This document shows positions 53,841 through 64,000 of a stretch of DNA of 64,000 bases, in pieces. A program made the position numbers and the translations under genes. Position 1 is the first letter of the stretch. Each line of letters opens with the position of its first letter. The notes under the pieces were generated by a model. The model was not told the origin of the DNA. It worked only from the letters and a program-made list of their open reading frames with translations, and ran no database searches. The DNA comes from Apodemus sylvaticus (taxonomy: Eukaryota; Chordata; Mammalia; Rodentia; Muridae), in contig NC_067477.1 in NCBI RefSeq assembly GCF_947179515.1, forward strand, positions 72,251,144 through 72,315,143, in the 5' to 3' direction.

Positions 53841-56800
53841 AAACAGTCAGAGAATATGAGAGAGTGAGAACTCAGGTGTACAGATCCTCTTATTCTATTA
53901 TCTAATAATCCCATCATGGAGACCTGCAGTGAGGTGTTGCACCTACCCCTCTAATTGATGCTTAGAAGCCTTTTCCTAATTCTAGAGATTGTGGTTGGCC
54001 CCCAGTTCAGCTAAAGGCATCTGGTTACTTAAAGTAAAACCCAAGGTCAGCCTGCTAAAGAATAGCTCTTGGGGGTGGACCTGGGTAGGGGTGGCAGATG
54101 ATTGTATTGGCTTTGTCTCCTGCTTCATCCCTTCCACATTCTGCATCCTCCTGTGTGGAAGTGGCATAGCCTTTCATAAAGGGGAGAGATTCTTTCCTAT
54201 TGCTGGGAACATCAAAGTAAAGGAGGGAACTTACTGCTTTTCTTTTGTTCTTTTAAATCAAATGTGCTTCCTGATTATCAGTACAAAGAAGAAAAATGTA
54301 CAGTTCTCTTGGGATTTGGCTTTGGGAAGTGAGATTATTATCCATGAACCAATGGCTCATTACCAGCATAGTCAGAACAATGGAATTCCACTGTACTGAT
54401 GCCAACATCAGGTCCATAGCCTTGGCTTGTTTTAGCAGAGTATTTGAAATCATGAAGTTAATGCAAATGGATCATAATATTAGAAAGTATAGGACTGGGC
54501 TTTAAAAGATTTATTAGCAGTTATTCTTCACCAAATGCTGGTTAGTTTTGAGGAAAAGTGTTATGTATATAAGTTATCACAGAAGATTTACAAAATTGGT
54601 AGTAAGGAAAAGATTTAGTGTGTTTTCTTTTAAGTATTAATGCCTTGCTTTGGTCAGTTTGAATCATGTAAGTGGTGTTAAAATTTTAGAAGCCAAGCAT
54701 AGATTGGTCATTGAGCTTATACAGTGAAGGAAGAGGCTGAGGAATTTATTCATCTACTCTAGTGAACTGTGTCATGATCGTTGTTACCTTCAGTAACGAC
54801 AAAGCATTTTCTGTTGGGCTTGCCTTCTTATAATTACATGTTTGTTCATTTTATCCCGTCAGTGTTCCTAGGATGCAATCAATAAAATAAGTCAATCTAA
54901 GAATGAAATGTATTAATCAGTACATACACAGGACTCACAAACACTAGATACATAGATACAACTTCATTAATAAAATAGGGAAGGATGATGAGGGATTATG
55001 TCTCTTGTATGGGTATCATTATGTATTTGGTGAATTTTATGGACCTGGGTAGTGTGTGTCACATTTCCCAAACTTTCTTCAAACTGTTATTAGAGTGCAG
55101 CTGTTCCTATGGGACATGCCATTGAACAGCTGATCCCAGACCAAGGCCTGGGTTGAAGGGATACTTATGTAAATCAGTAGTTCATGTGTGGTTAGAGCTA
55201 CAGCGAGATGTGGCCTTGTGCTCAGAGTTCAATTTGAACTGCTACAGATTGCCGAAGGGCTTTATTATGTTGGAACCAGCAATTCTTTTGTACAATTGAT
55301 CAAAAGATATGGTATCATATTGAGAAATAATAAAAAATATAACTTTTGTATAATGCTTATTTCACTCAATATTTATATTTCTAATGCTTTTCATCTGAAG
55401 TTACTATTTTTTCATTGAATATTAACTGAAATGTCTTGCCTTTGTCTTTTCTAACTGCTTGTTTAGGTTATACCCTTTTTTTCCTAGTCTCTCTTTATAT
55501 GATAATTTCTCTAAAAGGGTCATCTCCTCACTCTGTTGTCAGACATTTATTTTGGGTCCTTATTAGGGCAGTCTGATTCCCCAATTATACTTTCTATACT
55601 GTCTTCTAGATGAAGTCTCATGAGTGTAAGGAATAGTGTCTGGTCTTGTTTGTCACTGTATCTCCAGCTACAGACAGCATGTTTAAACATTTGCTCATTA
55701 TTTCCTGAAGGAAGAGCTGTGAGTGCTGGTGGTAAACACGATGTATTTATACTACTTCTCTTTAGAGCATGAATATATGTTATTTGTGTTATGATGATTA
55801 AGGAAAGCAGGCTTTCATCATAATTTCTAGTTTTAAGATACATTGGGGAACACAGTCCCCTGAGAGCATATGGTCAGAAGTTAAGCATTGTTGACTAAGG
55901 TTAGGAATATTAATTTTCCACATATTTATTGTAAGTAAGTATGGTTTAGTGTTGGTTTCAGTCTGTGACTCAACAAAGCAGTGTGGGCAGGTTCTTCAGC
56001 CCTAGAGGAACAAGCAGTTAGCCAATCAGGTTGGTTGCTGGCGTGAAAGTCTGGAATTTTTGAAAAGAATGTGCCTCCATTGCTCTGAGGAAACTCTACT
56101 ACAATGACATTGAAAGTTATGACTGCTACTACAGTAGAGCTACTATTTCACAAAACCTTACTCCAGTCACTTCTAGTTGACAATGGCTTGTAAGACTGTT
56201 CCTGTCAGGACAATTCTCAGTGAATCGCAAATGATCTCACTTGGGACAAGAGAAAGACCCCTTCTGCAGTTACTCAGCAAAAAGTCTATGCTTGTCTTAA
56301 TGTAAGATTTTGGTTGCTTCACAATTGAGGCTTCTGATCAGTAGGACTGGAAGCTGGCCAAACAGGATGCTATTCTTGATGGAATTAAAAGATGTGCATA
56401 AGAAATACATATAAGGTATTTCTCTGTCTTACTGGTTTACTAGGTGATCTCTCCTGTGTAATTCCTCTGTACTGAAAGTTTACATCACAAACACTTCTGG
56501 ATAGTTTCTTCTTGCTCCCATGTCTTCAGTACAGGTATAGTAGGTTGAGGGACTAAATGAACAGATATTGCTAATGCCATAAACATTGGACAGTGGGAGA
56601 TAAAAGGTGCTGGAAATGACTCTCAAAGTTTTAAGTGCCAAGTGCTTAAGAGGCTAAGTACTTGACTCAACGCATGGCTAGCAGGCTGCAAGAAAGTGCC
56701 AGTGATTGTTTAGGCCCTGAGAGTTGAATATACAAAGGATTGCAGAGTGACCAAAATCCAAAAATTAATGGATAACCCAACATGTAAGTCCAAAGAACTA

Positions 56801-58612
56801 TGAAGAGCTAGCTATGATGGAGAGTCCGAGAGATACAGTAAGGTTCCCAACACCCATCACCAGAAGTTGATGAACAGTACCACTTTGTGCTGTCAAGAGT
56901 CAAGATTCCCAATGTTCATATTTTGGGGTTGTAAAACTAACTGCTAGGTACAGAGTTGTTGGTGGGAAGGTCCAGAGCCTGCCGTGACCAGATCACCTAG
57001 AGCAACTGAGTGTCCACTTTTAAAAACTTGGCATTCAAGTGCCCAGTTCTCAAGGCTCAGTGAGTTATAAGCCACTGGAGTTTGAATCCTTTTCTAGTGC
57101 TCAGGAGCTTATGGTAGAAAGTTGCTGCTATATGGTCATGAGCTCCCTCAGTAGATAGCACCCCCCCCCCCCCACACACACACCCCATAGTATTTGCGTC
57201 AGTTTTGTGGCATCAGCTGTCCCAACACATTTGCATGTTTAATATGTTTACCCCTTCCTTGTTCTGCTATGATCAATCATTAAGTTCACTTCTATAAGAG
57301 AAATGTGTTATGTTTCCCTTCAAACTATTCTCTCCTTACTATTTATTTGTATGCTTCGAATCTGGGGCATCAAAGTATCATTAGATTGTAAGATACAAAT
57401 CAATCATTTATAGAGTTATTGGTACCTTAGAAAGAGGGAAAAATACTTCTGTATAATTGCAAAGATTTTGATTACATTTTCAAAAGTAAAATTGGAAAAT
57501 AAAATGCACATTCATTTGGAAAACATCTGTCTCCATGTTGGCTAATAATGAAGGTAACTCTGCTAGGGCTCCAGTGTTTATATTTAAAATTTAAGCGCAC
57601 AGAATATAATTGTCCAGTAATTAAAATGAAAATTTTACATATGTGAACCACTGACCAGACAATGCTCAATGCTAACTAAGAATAATATTCTGGTATAGAT
57701 TCTGGACAGTGTTTATACTGACCTCAAATAATTATGAGATTGTGTAGCCTGCTAATTTATGAAGAATATTTAAAAATAAAACAACTTGAGTAAAATAGAA
57801 CCCTCTTATTCTTAAATATCTGGTTTTCTTTGGGTAATTCTGAGTAGTTATTTTAAAATGTAAAATCTGAAAGACACATTTACTTCTGAAAGGTTTTCAT
57901 TAATTTAGGTCACTTTCAAATGAAGATCTTGAACACATTCTTCAACAGGTAGAATCTAATGATCTCATGGATTAAGGGTGCCCTTGAAAGGGACTTTTGA
58001 AGGCCAATACAATTCACGGTGAAGTTTCCCTCTTCCACCTTTTTGGGGCACCACCCTTAATTTCTGTACCTTTAAGTCTCAAAGTCTTGATGCTCATGGA
58101 AGTATTCACTTGTCTGCTTCAAATAAATCCCATTTCTATTGTGTAAAACTGGATAGCCTGATAGACATATGGCTGTATTATTATCAGGAGCACAGCAGAC
58201 CTGGAGAAACTAGAGGGAGGAATGAGAGCTGCCCAGAGCCCAGGAGCACACTGTTTTTTGTCTTAATGACACCTAGCTAGATTTTCTGTTGCTGTTAGAG
58301 ATCTACCTGCAGTCACCTGGCATCCAGCTGGTGGCCTCACTACCACCACCATTTTAAAGAACTATTAGTAAGAATTATAAATCACCAAGAAGCAGTTGCT
58401 ACATGTTTTAAGTAACATATCTAGGTTTTATTCCATCGTTACAACCTGTATATATGGGGTTTCTGGCCAAGAAAACTCACAGTGATTTCAGGTCTGAACC
58501 ACCTTCAATGGATGTCAGAGTGCTCCTGGTGTCTCTGCTTTACAAGAAGTGCAACCAACCAAGAATAAAAATGGAAGAGAATAGTATTGAGGGTAGGCTA
58601 CTGGCTTCCTTT
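53841..58612. other. unique sequence, 4.8 kb
   Basis: Very few recognisable repeats: one C13/(CA)n tract at 57161-57183. Frames up to 136 codons (53989-54399, plus) match no family. No exon supported. Confidence 0.5.
57161..57183. repeat. poly-C followed by CA repeats
   Basis: Thirteen C in a row, then ACACACACAC. Confidence 0.97.
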
Positions 58613-58618
58613 TTATAT

Positions 58619-58678
<60 letters not shown>
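58613..58678. repeat. (TTTA)16 tetranucleotide array
   Basis: About 64 bases of near-perfect ATTT units ending in TTTTTAATGG. Confidence 0.98.
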
Positions 58679-58679
<1 letters not shown>

Positions 58680-60344
58680 ATGGCCCAGAGTTGCCAACTA
58701 ACATGTGCTCTTTGTTTTCTGGGCATCATCCAACTCATCTCTAAGATGGTTAGGCAAAGGAGATGATCATTGGAAGTTTTAATTTTTTCTCTAAAGTTTT
58801 TAATATTGGGCAGGCTTTTTGGTTGGCTGTTGGGCCCTTTCATTTTGTCCAGTACATAGCTCCATACTCTCCTTCAGGAAACAGGGAAGCTGTCTGAGAG
58901 CTTTGAGGACACTGCCGTATGTTGTAGCGGCAGCCTCCTTCTCAGGAAGACAAAGAGAATGATGCACATCTGTTTTCATTTTCAAAGCTGCACATCCACA
59001 TACCTAATTATTGTTGTGTGAGTAATCTTTGAGCATCCTCTGAGACTTAATGGTTCTCAGACGCTTGACATCTGTCAAGACATAATGCAGATGTTTTTAC
59101 GCCATGATTGTGAAGCTCTCATTAATTATTAGCACCTGTAATAGCTTGATAGAACATTCATTTTAAATCTTAAAAAAATTATATACAACAAGACAATGAT
59201 TTAAACTACCTCTAGGCTGTGTGTCTCCAGAACTAACTGCATTGGGATTAATGATTGTTTTGTTTTTCCATATCACTTTTATATTTTTTTAGTAGATGAC
59301 ATGATTGAAATTAAAATTGAAGAAGAATTTTAGCCCATAATTAAGCATCCCAGTGAGTCACATGTACCATCTGCTGCTTTTAGATAGGGATATAGTTTAC
59401 TAGACTCTTGTAACAACATTTGACACAAGCATCAATATTTGTGCTTATGGAAGAATTTGTAGTTGCTTCATTCTTGAAAATGTTCACTAAGTTAGTCTGT
59501 TTGTACATCTGTAACTATAACTGATTTTACAATCTGATAACTAGCTTTTCATTTCAGTTCTATCTTCAGCTTCAATTTTTAATAAATAAGCTGACCTGTC
59601 TTTTTTGTTTGTTTGTTTGTTTTATTTTGTTTTTGTTTTGGGAGACATTTCTTCTCTCCTAGTTAATCTTTGTCTATGTCTGTTTATGTACTTATTACTA
59701 CAATACAAATTTAATGTAAAAATCCAACCATACCCAATGACTCACTCAACTTCCAAGTCAATAGTACCAATTTTCAGGGTGTCCACCTGGAACTCTACAG
59801 TTTCCCTCCTTTCCTCCTTAAGCTACAATAAGCCTCTTTTTAAAACTAGAAACAAAAAATTTAATTTAAAATAATATTTAAAAGAAAGTAATGATATTGA
59901 ATTCAATAACAAAGTATAACAGAAAAATAAATCTTGACAAGAAGAGAGTCTGTGGATCTAAGTCTGACTGTAGGCGACCAAGTGTGGGCTAAATTAAAGC
60001 CTTGTTTTGATTGGAAAGGAAGTTTCTGTTTAATTTTTACCAAACAGTGGAGAGATTGCCTCAAGTGTGCTCTGTTTCAAAATCTGAGCCTTGAAGATTG
60101 CTAGAGTTGATAGGCACCCGGAGCTAGCCATCCTGGAACAAAGGCCCCATTGGCTTCAGAACAGTCATGTGACTGTAGATACTGGGGTGAGAGAAGACAC
60201 TGCGGAGGATGAGAGGTCACTGTATGAGTTTTGGCCAGCATTCTTTGAAGTGGCCTTGAAAAGAGCAGTGTGAATTGGGAGGTGCATGCCTTTGTGTCTC
60301 AGTAGCAAATCCAGCTGATGTTTGTCATGGACTGGTAAATGCAC
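58679..60344. other. unique sequence with candidate regulatory segment
   Basis: No recognised transposon. It contains (TTTG)n at 59601-59640 and a homeodomain-site-rich stretch at 59000-59150 with the palindrome described next. Confidence 0.45.
59064..59079. promoter_or_regulatory. TGIF/MEIS-like palindrome (candidate site)
   Basis: CTTGACA-TC-TGTCAAG: 7-bp perfect arms around a 2-base centre. The core TGACATCTGTCA differs by one base from TGACAGCTGTCA, the dimer site known for TGIF/PKNOX/MEIS homeodomain factors. Nearby are CTAATTATT (59004-59012), CATTAATTATTAGC and CACCTG (about 59119-59138). Function is inferred. Confidence 0.4.
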
Positions 60345-60655
60345 AACAAACCTTCCTCTTGTGTATGGGTTCCTATGTGTGCATGGGTGTACAACCGATA
60401 CACACACACTGGCAGCTTTGGTTACTCATCGGAAACTGTCTACGTTGTGAGATAGTGTCTCACTGGCTCTGGAGCTTACCAACTAGGCTAAAATGGCCGG
60501 TCTTAGATCCATATGCCCCTGCCTTGAGCCCACTGTTGGGATTATGATCATGTACTGCCATTTCCAACATTTAGGTTCTGGGAATTCCAGCTCAGATCCT
60601 CCTGTTTGTGCAGTGAGAAATTTGTAGACTGATCAATTATCCCAGCTCTGGTTAT
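60345..60655 (-). mobile_element. RSINE1/B4-related SINE, antisense, diverged
   Basis: GTGTATGGGTTCCTATGTGT, GATAGTGTCTCACTGGCTCT, GGAGCTTACCAACTAGGCTA, CTGTTGGGATTATGATCATG, GGTTCTGGGAATTCCAGCTC and AGATCCTCCTGTTTGTGCAG have the same order as the copies at 8.9 and 47.9 kb. Confidence 0.65.
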
Positions 60656-62984
60656 GAATCTTCCTGTATCAAGTACCAACTATATTATTTATTTGACATT
60701 TTCATAAGCTTTTTAAACTATTTTATGCAAATAGGTATTATATGTATCATCCCAAATCTGTATTTTCGACAGAGATGTGAGTCATTCTACCAAGAATCTT
60801 GGGTTCGGTTTGTCACAAGGCAAGGTAGAAGCAATCTCTTAAAGATGTATTCCATTTGGGGGAGATGTCAGGGAGAGAGCCTGGCAATAAGGGGAAAGGG
60901 GAGGAACCAGGGACACAGGGCAGATAGAGTAAGGAATAAAGTTTTGAAATTTTCTAGTTCTGCTTATGTGATCATTCAGACACTGATCACACAGCTGTGT
61001 GGTCGTAGTGTTGGGTTCTTGTGCTTTCTTTTTAGGACACAGATCTCATAAGAGTAGCAGAGTAGTTCTGTTTAAAAGTTTTTAGAAACCATTTGTCGAA
61101 TTTCTTAATATGCCTAGAATGGTGACTGACTGTCTTGTTTTTCTCGGTTGACTTAGTTGATCTGAGGACCCTGCTTCAGAACCCTCTCCTCTTCTTCTAG
61201 AACTCTCTTTTATAACTTTACCAGGCGAGTTGAGGGACTGTACGAACTCTTTCTTAAGCAGTTGGTCACTGGGTTTTTGAGTCTTTCTGCCCATGGAAAC
61301 ACGTGACCACTATTCGGAGCAAGGTATTATGTGGTAGCTTTTTGTAAAGTTCTGATAATTAAGAAAGACCACTCATACATTGATAAGGTGATCAGGAAAC
61401 ATGCAGTGTTCCAAGAAACATCTCTGTGAGAAAACTATAGTATTCAATTGATATCACCATTGCTGAGGGCAATATTTTAATTACAGGTACTTTATTAAAT
61501 CCACACCTTTTATCAAAAGTTAACTGGCAAAGCCTTTTCATTTCCCAGTTGGGCCCAGTTTCTCTTCCACTTCACTGAGTGGTGGATTCATCTGTTTGTA
61601 GGATTGCTTGTTCCATGCCCCTGTGATTGGCTTCCTCTGAGAAAAAGCATCCTGGTTCCTCAGATTTCTCCTTGGCCAGATTGCATTTCAGCAACTCATT
61701 AAAAACATGTATTTATTCTACTCTGCAGTGCATTGTCTGGCTAGCCATGAATTTATAGTGAAATGTTACAGTAAATTGTGCTCTGTGTTCACAACTACCA
61801 AATGATACACACAGTGGTGGAAAGGTTTCCAGCACAGGGCAGGATTAAAGAGCTTAGGACCATTGCTGGGGCTGTTGTCCATATTTTCACAGTGGCCAGT
61901 TATGTTAGAGCAAACGTGGAGGAAGCTGGGAGTCACTTGTCTCTGATGTTTGTGCTCACAACCACAGAGCCTGGAGAAAGACCGGGCTGATCATGTAATA
62001 AGCTCCAGCGGAGTCTGCAGGCTTCAGCCTTTCGAAAGCCTGTTTAGTTTAATGAGGGTTTTCAGATTTCCAAGCTCACACACCTTCACAGAAAAACAGA
62101 TGATTATGACCAAATTAGGGAATGTGGTTCCAGGAGTTTTTCCCCCAATACCTTTTCCTGGAGTTGTCAGCCCTGTTACTCTGCTCTTTACCTCCCAGAC
62201 ATCAGTTTTAAATATGCTTTTGAAAGTCTTATTGTATAGAGACTCTATTCAGGCAGAACACTATTTCACATCAAAGAAAAGCCTTTTATAGTCAAAAAGG
62301 ATTATGCATATATTTCCCTCTTCATAAAGAAAAAAATCTTTGGAAAAAAATCAAAACAAAACAATGCAAAACAAACAAACAAACAAACAACAACAACAAC
62401 AAAATAACTTCAGATTTGTCAGCTGTCCTTAGAGGCCAGGCTAGTGTGGTTTTCTTCGAAGCTCCATAAAGAGTTCTCGAAAGCCAAAGGAGAGCACACG
62501 CGTGCTGTGATGAACAAACCTGTGCTGGGAGGGAGCCACCCTTCAGTCTGTCACACAGAGCACAGATTACTCTTAGTAAAAACATGAATATTTTTGACAC
62601 TTTTTCTCTTAAGCCTTAAGACTTTCAACAATACCTTTCATAGTCATGACATATTATTACTGGTATTCTATCGTTTTAAAAAAGGCTTTAAGTCATCTTA
62701 AGACAATGGTTACCCTGTGAAGCACTGGAGTTCTGTGAACCCATCACTCACTACACTGTGTCCACAATGGAGGAAGAGGCACAGCACTGAACGAGGTGTT
62801 TAAACGCCAGCAGAGCAGCAGGTGGAGGGGAAGCTGTTTTGAAGAAGGTATAAGGCGTGTGGCCCAGGATATGCTCTTCCTAGTCATATTCTGTCACTGT
62901 GGGGACATCAAGACTGGAATTTGAAGCAGCCAGTCAATATCCACAGTCACTAGATGAGAGAGAAAGAAATGAATGCAGGCATAG
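60656..62984. other. unique sequence, 2.3 kb
   Basis: No recognised transposon. It contains an (AAAC)n(CAA)n run at 62367-62403. The longest frame is 113 codons (61950-62291), with no family match. Confidence 0.5.
62367..62403. repeat. (AAAC)n(CAA)n low-complexity run
   Basis: AAAC units passing into CAA trinucleotides. Confidence 0.95.
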
Positions 62985-63207
62985 TTATTGCTCGCCCTGC
63001 TTTTTTTTCCCTCCTTAATCTTACAGAGTTGAGGACCAAAAGCCAGGGAATGGTACTGCCCACAATAGGCGGACCTTGTTACCTCAGAGTAATCAAGGCA
63101 GTCCCTAATAGATGTGTGTAAAGCTAACCTGATCTAGAAATTCCCTCACTGAATCTCTATTCCCAGGTCATTCAAGGCATGTCAAATTGACAATTAATAC
63201 TACCCTT
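62985..63207 (-). mobile_element. rodent LTR-type repeat fragment
   Basis: AATGGTACTGCCCACAATAG, GTAATCAAGGCAGTCCCTAA, CTAACCTGATCTAGAAATTC, CCTCACTGAATCTCTATTCC, CAGGTCATTCAAGGCATGTC and AAATTGACAATTAATACTAC match the terminal part of the LTR-type family at 45 and 47.6 kb. The left limit is uncertain. Confidence 0.65.
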
Positions 63208-63654
63208 TAGACTTTTGTGCAATTTAATCCATTCAATTTGCTGGTTTACAACCCTTTAGCTTTCTAGCGTTTTCTTATCCTTCTAGCCCAAGTGTAGACT
63301 GCTAAGATTTCTACTAAGATGGAAGATTTCTTTTCTCTACTTTCATCAGTAAAAATCAGTCACCTATATTTTTGGAATCATATGATTCCCAAATGGAATA
63401 TGTATAATTAATTATGGCCTGTATTTTCTTAAAATTTTGTATGTAGTGTATGTTTGAGTACCAGGGAAAAAGAAAGAATAGAAAGAGAATAGTTCTCCGC
63501 TGAAAGGAGGGAACAGAGAGGAGATGACAGGAAGCCTATGTAAATATAGAATTCTAAAAACTGACTGAAGGAGCTAGCTGATCCTTAGACCAGATGTCAA
63601 TCTGGATACCTATTTGTTGGGGAGTGAAGCCAGAAATTATTTTCTTAGCCATTA
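63208..63654. other. unique sequence
   Basis: About 450 bases, no recognised element. Confidence 0.45.
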
Positions 63655-64000
63655 AAAAGTAGCACAAATGAATTAAATACTAAAATGTAAGGCCCGAATC
63701 TCTGAAACTATAGAATGAAAGTGAAGAAACATTTCAGGGAATTGAATAGGCAAGGGTATTTTTGATAAGACCCCAAAGCACAAGAAACATGAACAAATTG
63801 TATCAACACAAATCAAAAGGAACAGTGTATCAAATGAAATAATCAACAAAGTAAAGAGACATTATCCAAAAAGTGAGATGTTTGCTAACTATACCAATGA
63901 CAAAATTAACATAAAAAATATAGAAAGAACTCCAATAACTAAAAAACAAAAACAAAAAACTGATAAAACTGAGCAATGGACATGAACAGTTTTCACAAAG
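63655..64000 (+). mobile_element. ancient mammalian L1 ORF2 fragment, cut by window end
   Basis: Plus-sense ORF2 of an old L1M-type element: TGTAAGGCCCGAATCTCTGA, then AAACATTTCAGGGAATTGAA, ATAGGCAAGGGTATTTTTGA, TAAGACCCCAAAGCACAAGA, ATAATCAACAAAGTAAAGAG and GAACAGTTTTCACAAAG at the edge. These match in order the L1 ORF2 part between RT and the C-terminal domain. Much more diverged than the three murine L1 copies, so it predates the rodent radiation. The start near 63655 is approximate. Confidence 0.8.

Noticed and set aside
1..64000. A new multi-gene system (defence, biosynthetic or viral)
   Set aside because: No clustered coding genes exist in the window; the only coding remnants are L1 ORF2. 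No retroviral gag, pol or env reading frames were seen, only solo LTR-type pieces.

Overview
This window is mammalian nuclear DNA, almost certainly from a murid rodent (mouse or rat type). The evidence is the repeat content: B1, B3, B4/RSINE1 and MaLR/LTR-type repeats, L1 copies with murine-type ORF2 and 3' ends, long (GA)n, (CA)n and tetranucleotide arrays, and older mammal-wide MIR, L2 and L1M relics. I cannot separate mouse from rat with certainty. The lack of recent ID elements leans away from rat. I found no host protein-coding exon, tRNA, rRNA or recognisable ncRNA. Open frames here are either L1 ORF2 remnants, translations of microsatellites, or short chance frames. The window is best read as intergenic or deep intronic sequence in an AT-rich, SINE-poor region.

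Layout. 0.1-1.3 kb: a 5'-inverted (twin-primed) L1 with target-site duplications. 1.3-28 kb: unique sequence with scattered old SINEs (B3, B4, B1, RSINE1), MIR/L2 relics, LTR-type repeats and several (GA/CT)n and (GT)n arrays. 28.0-28.7 kb: an L1 3' scrap, a compound CA/TCTG/TCTA array and an antisense B3. 28.7-37.1 kb: a striking tract with almost no recognisable transposons. 37.1-42.1 kb: MaLR LTRs, a short 5'-truncated L1 (38.87-39.63 kb) with target-site duplications, a B1 and a rodent L1-3'-like repeat interrupted by (GA)n. 43.6-48.3 kb: L2, LTR-type repeats and an RSINE1-like SINE. 50.1-52.2 kb: a second, larger twin-primed L1 that also has an internal deletion. 53.2-53.7 kb: a 500-base polypurine block made by tandem duplication. 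53.8-63 kb: mostly unique sequence. 63.65-64 kb: an ancient mammalian L1 ORF2 fragment running off the end.

No genes act together here. The biology visible is retrotransposition history: two independent L1 insertions with inverted 5' halves, both with microhomology between L1 and target at the inverted end; one ordinary 5'-truncated L1; preserved G-quadruplex motifs in L1 3' UTRs; and microsatellites that grew inside older repeats. Beyond repeats, the most interesting items are a 13-bp perfect hairpin at 30.43 kb, a TGIF/MEIS-like palindrome at 59.07 kb, and homeodomain-site-rich unique segments at 18.4 and 36.0 kb that could be conserved regulatory elements. No new defence-like or enzymatic system was found.
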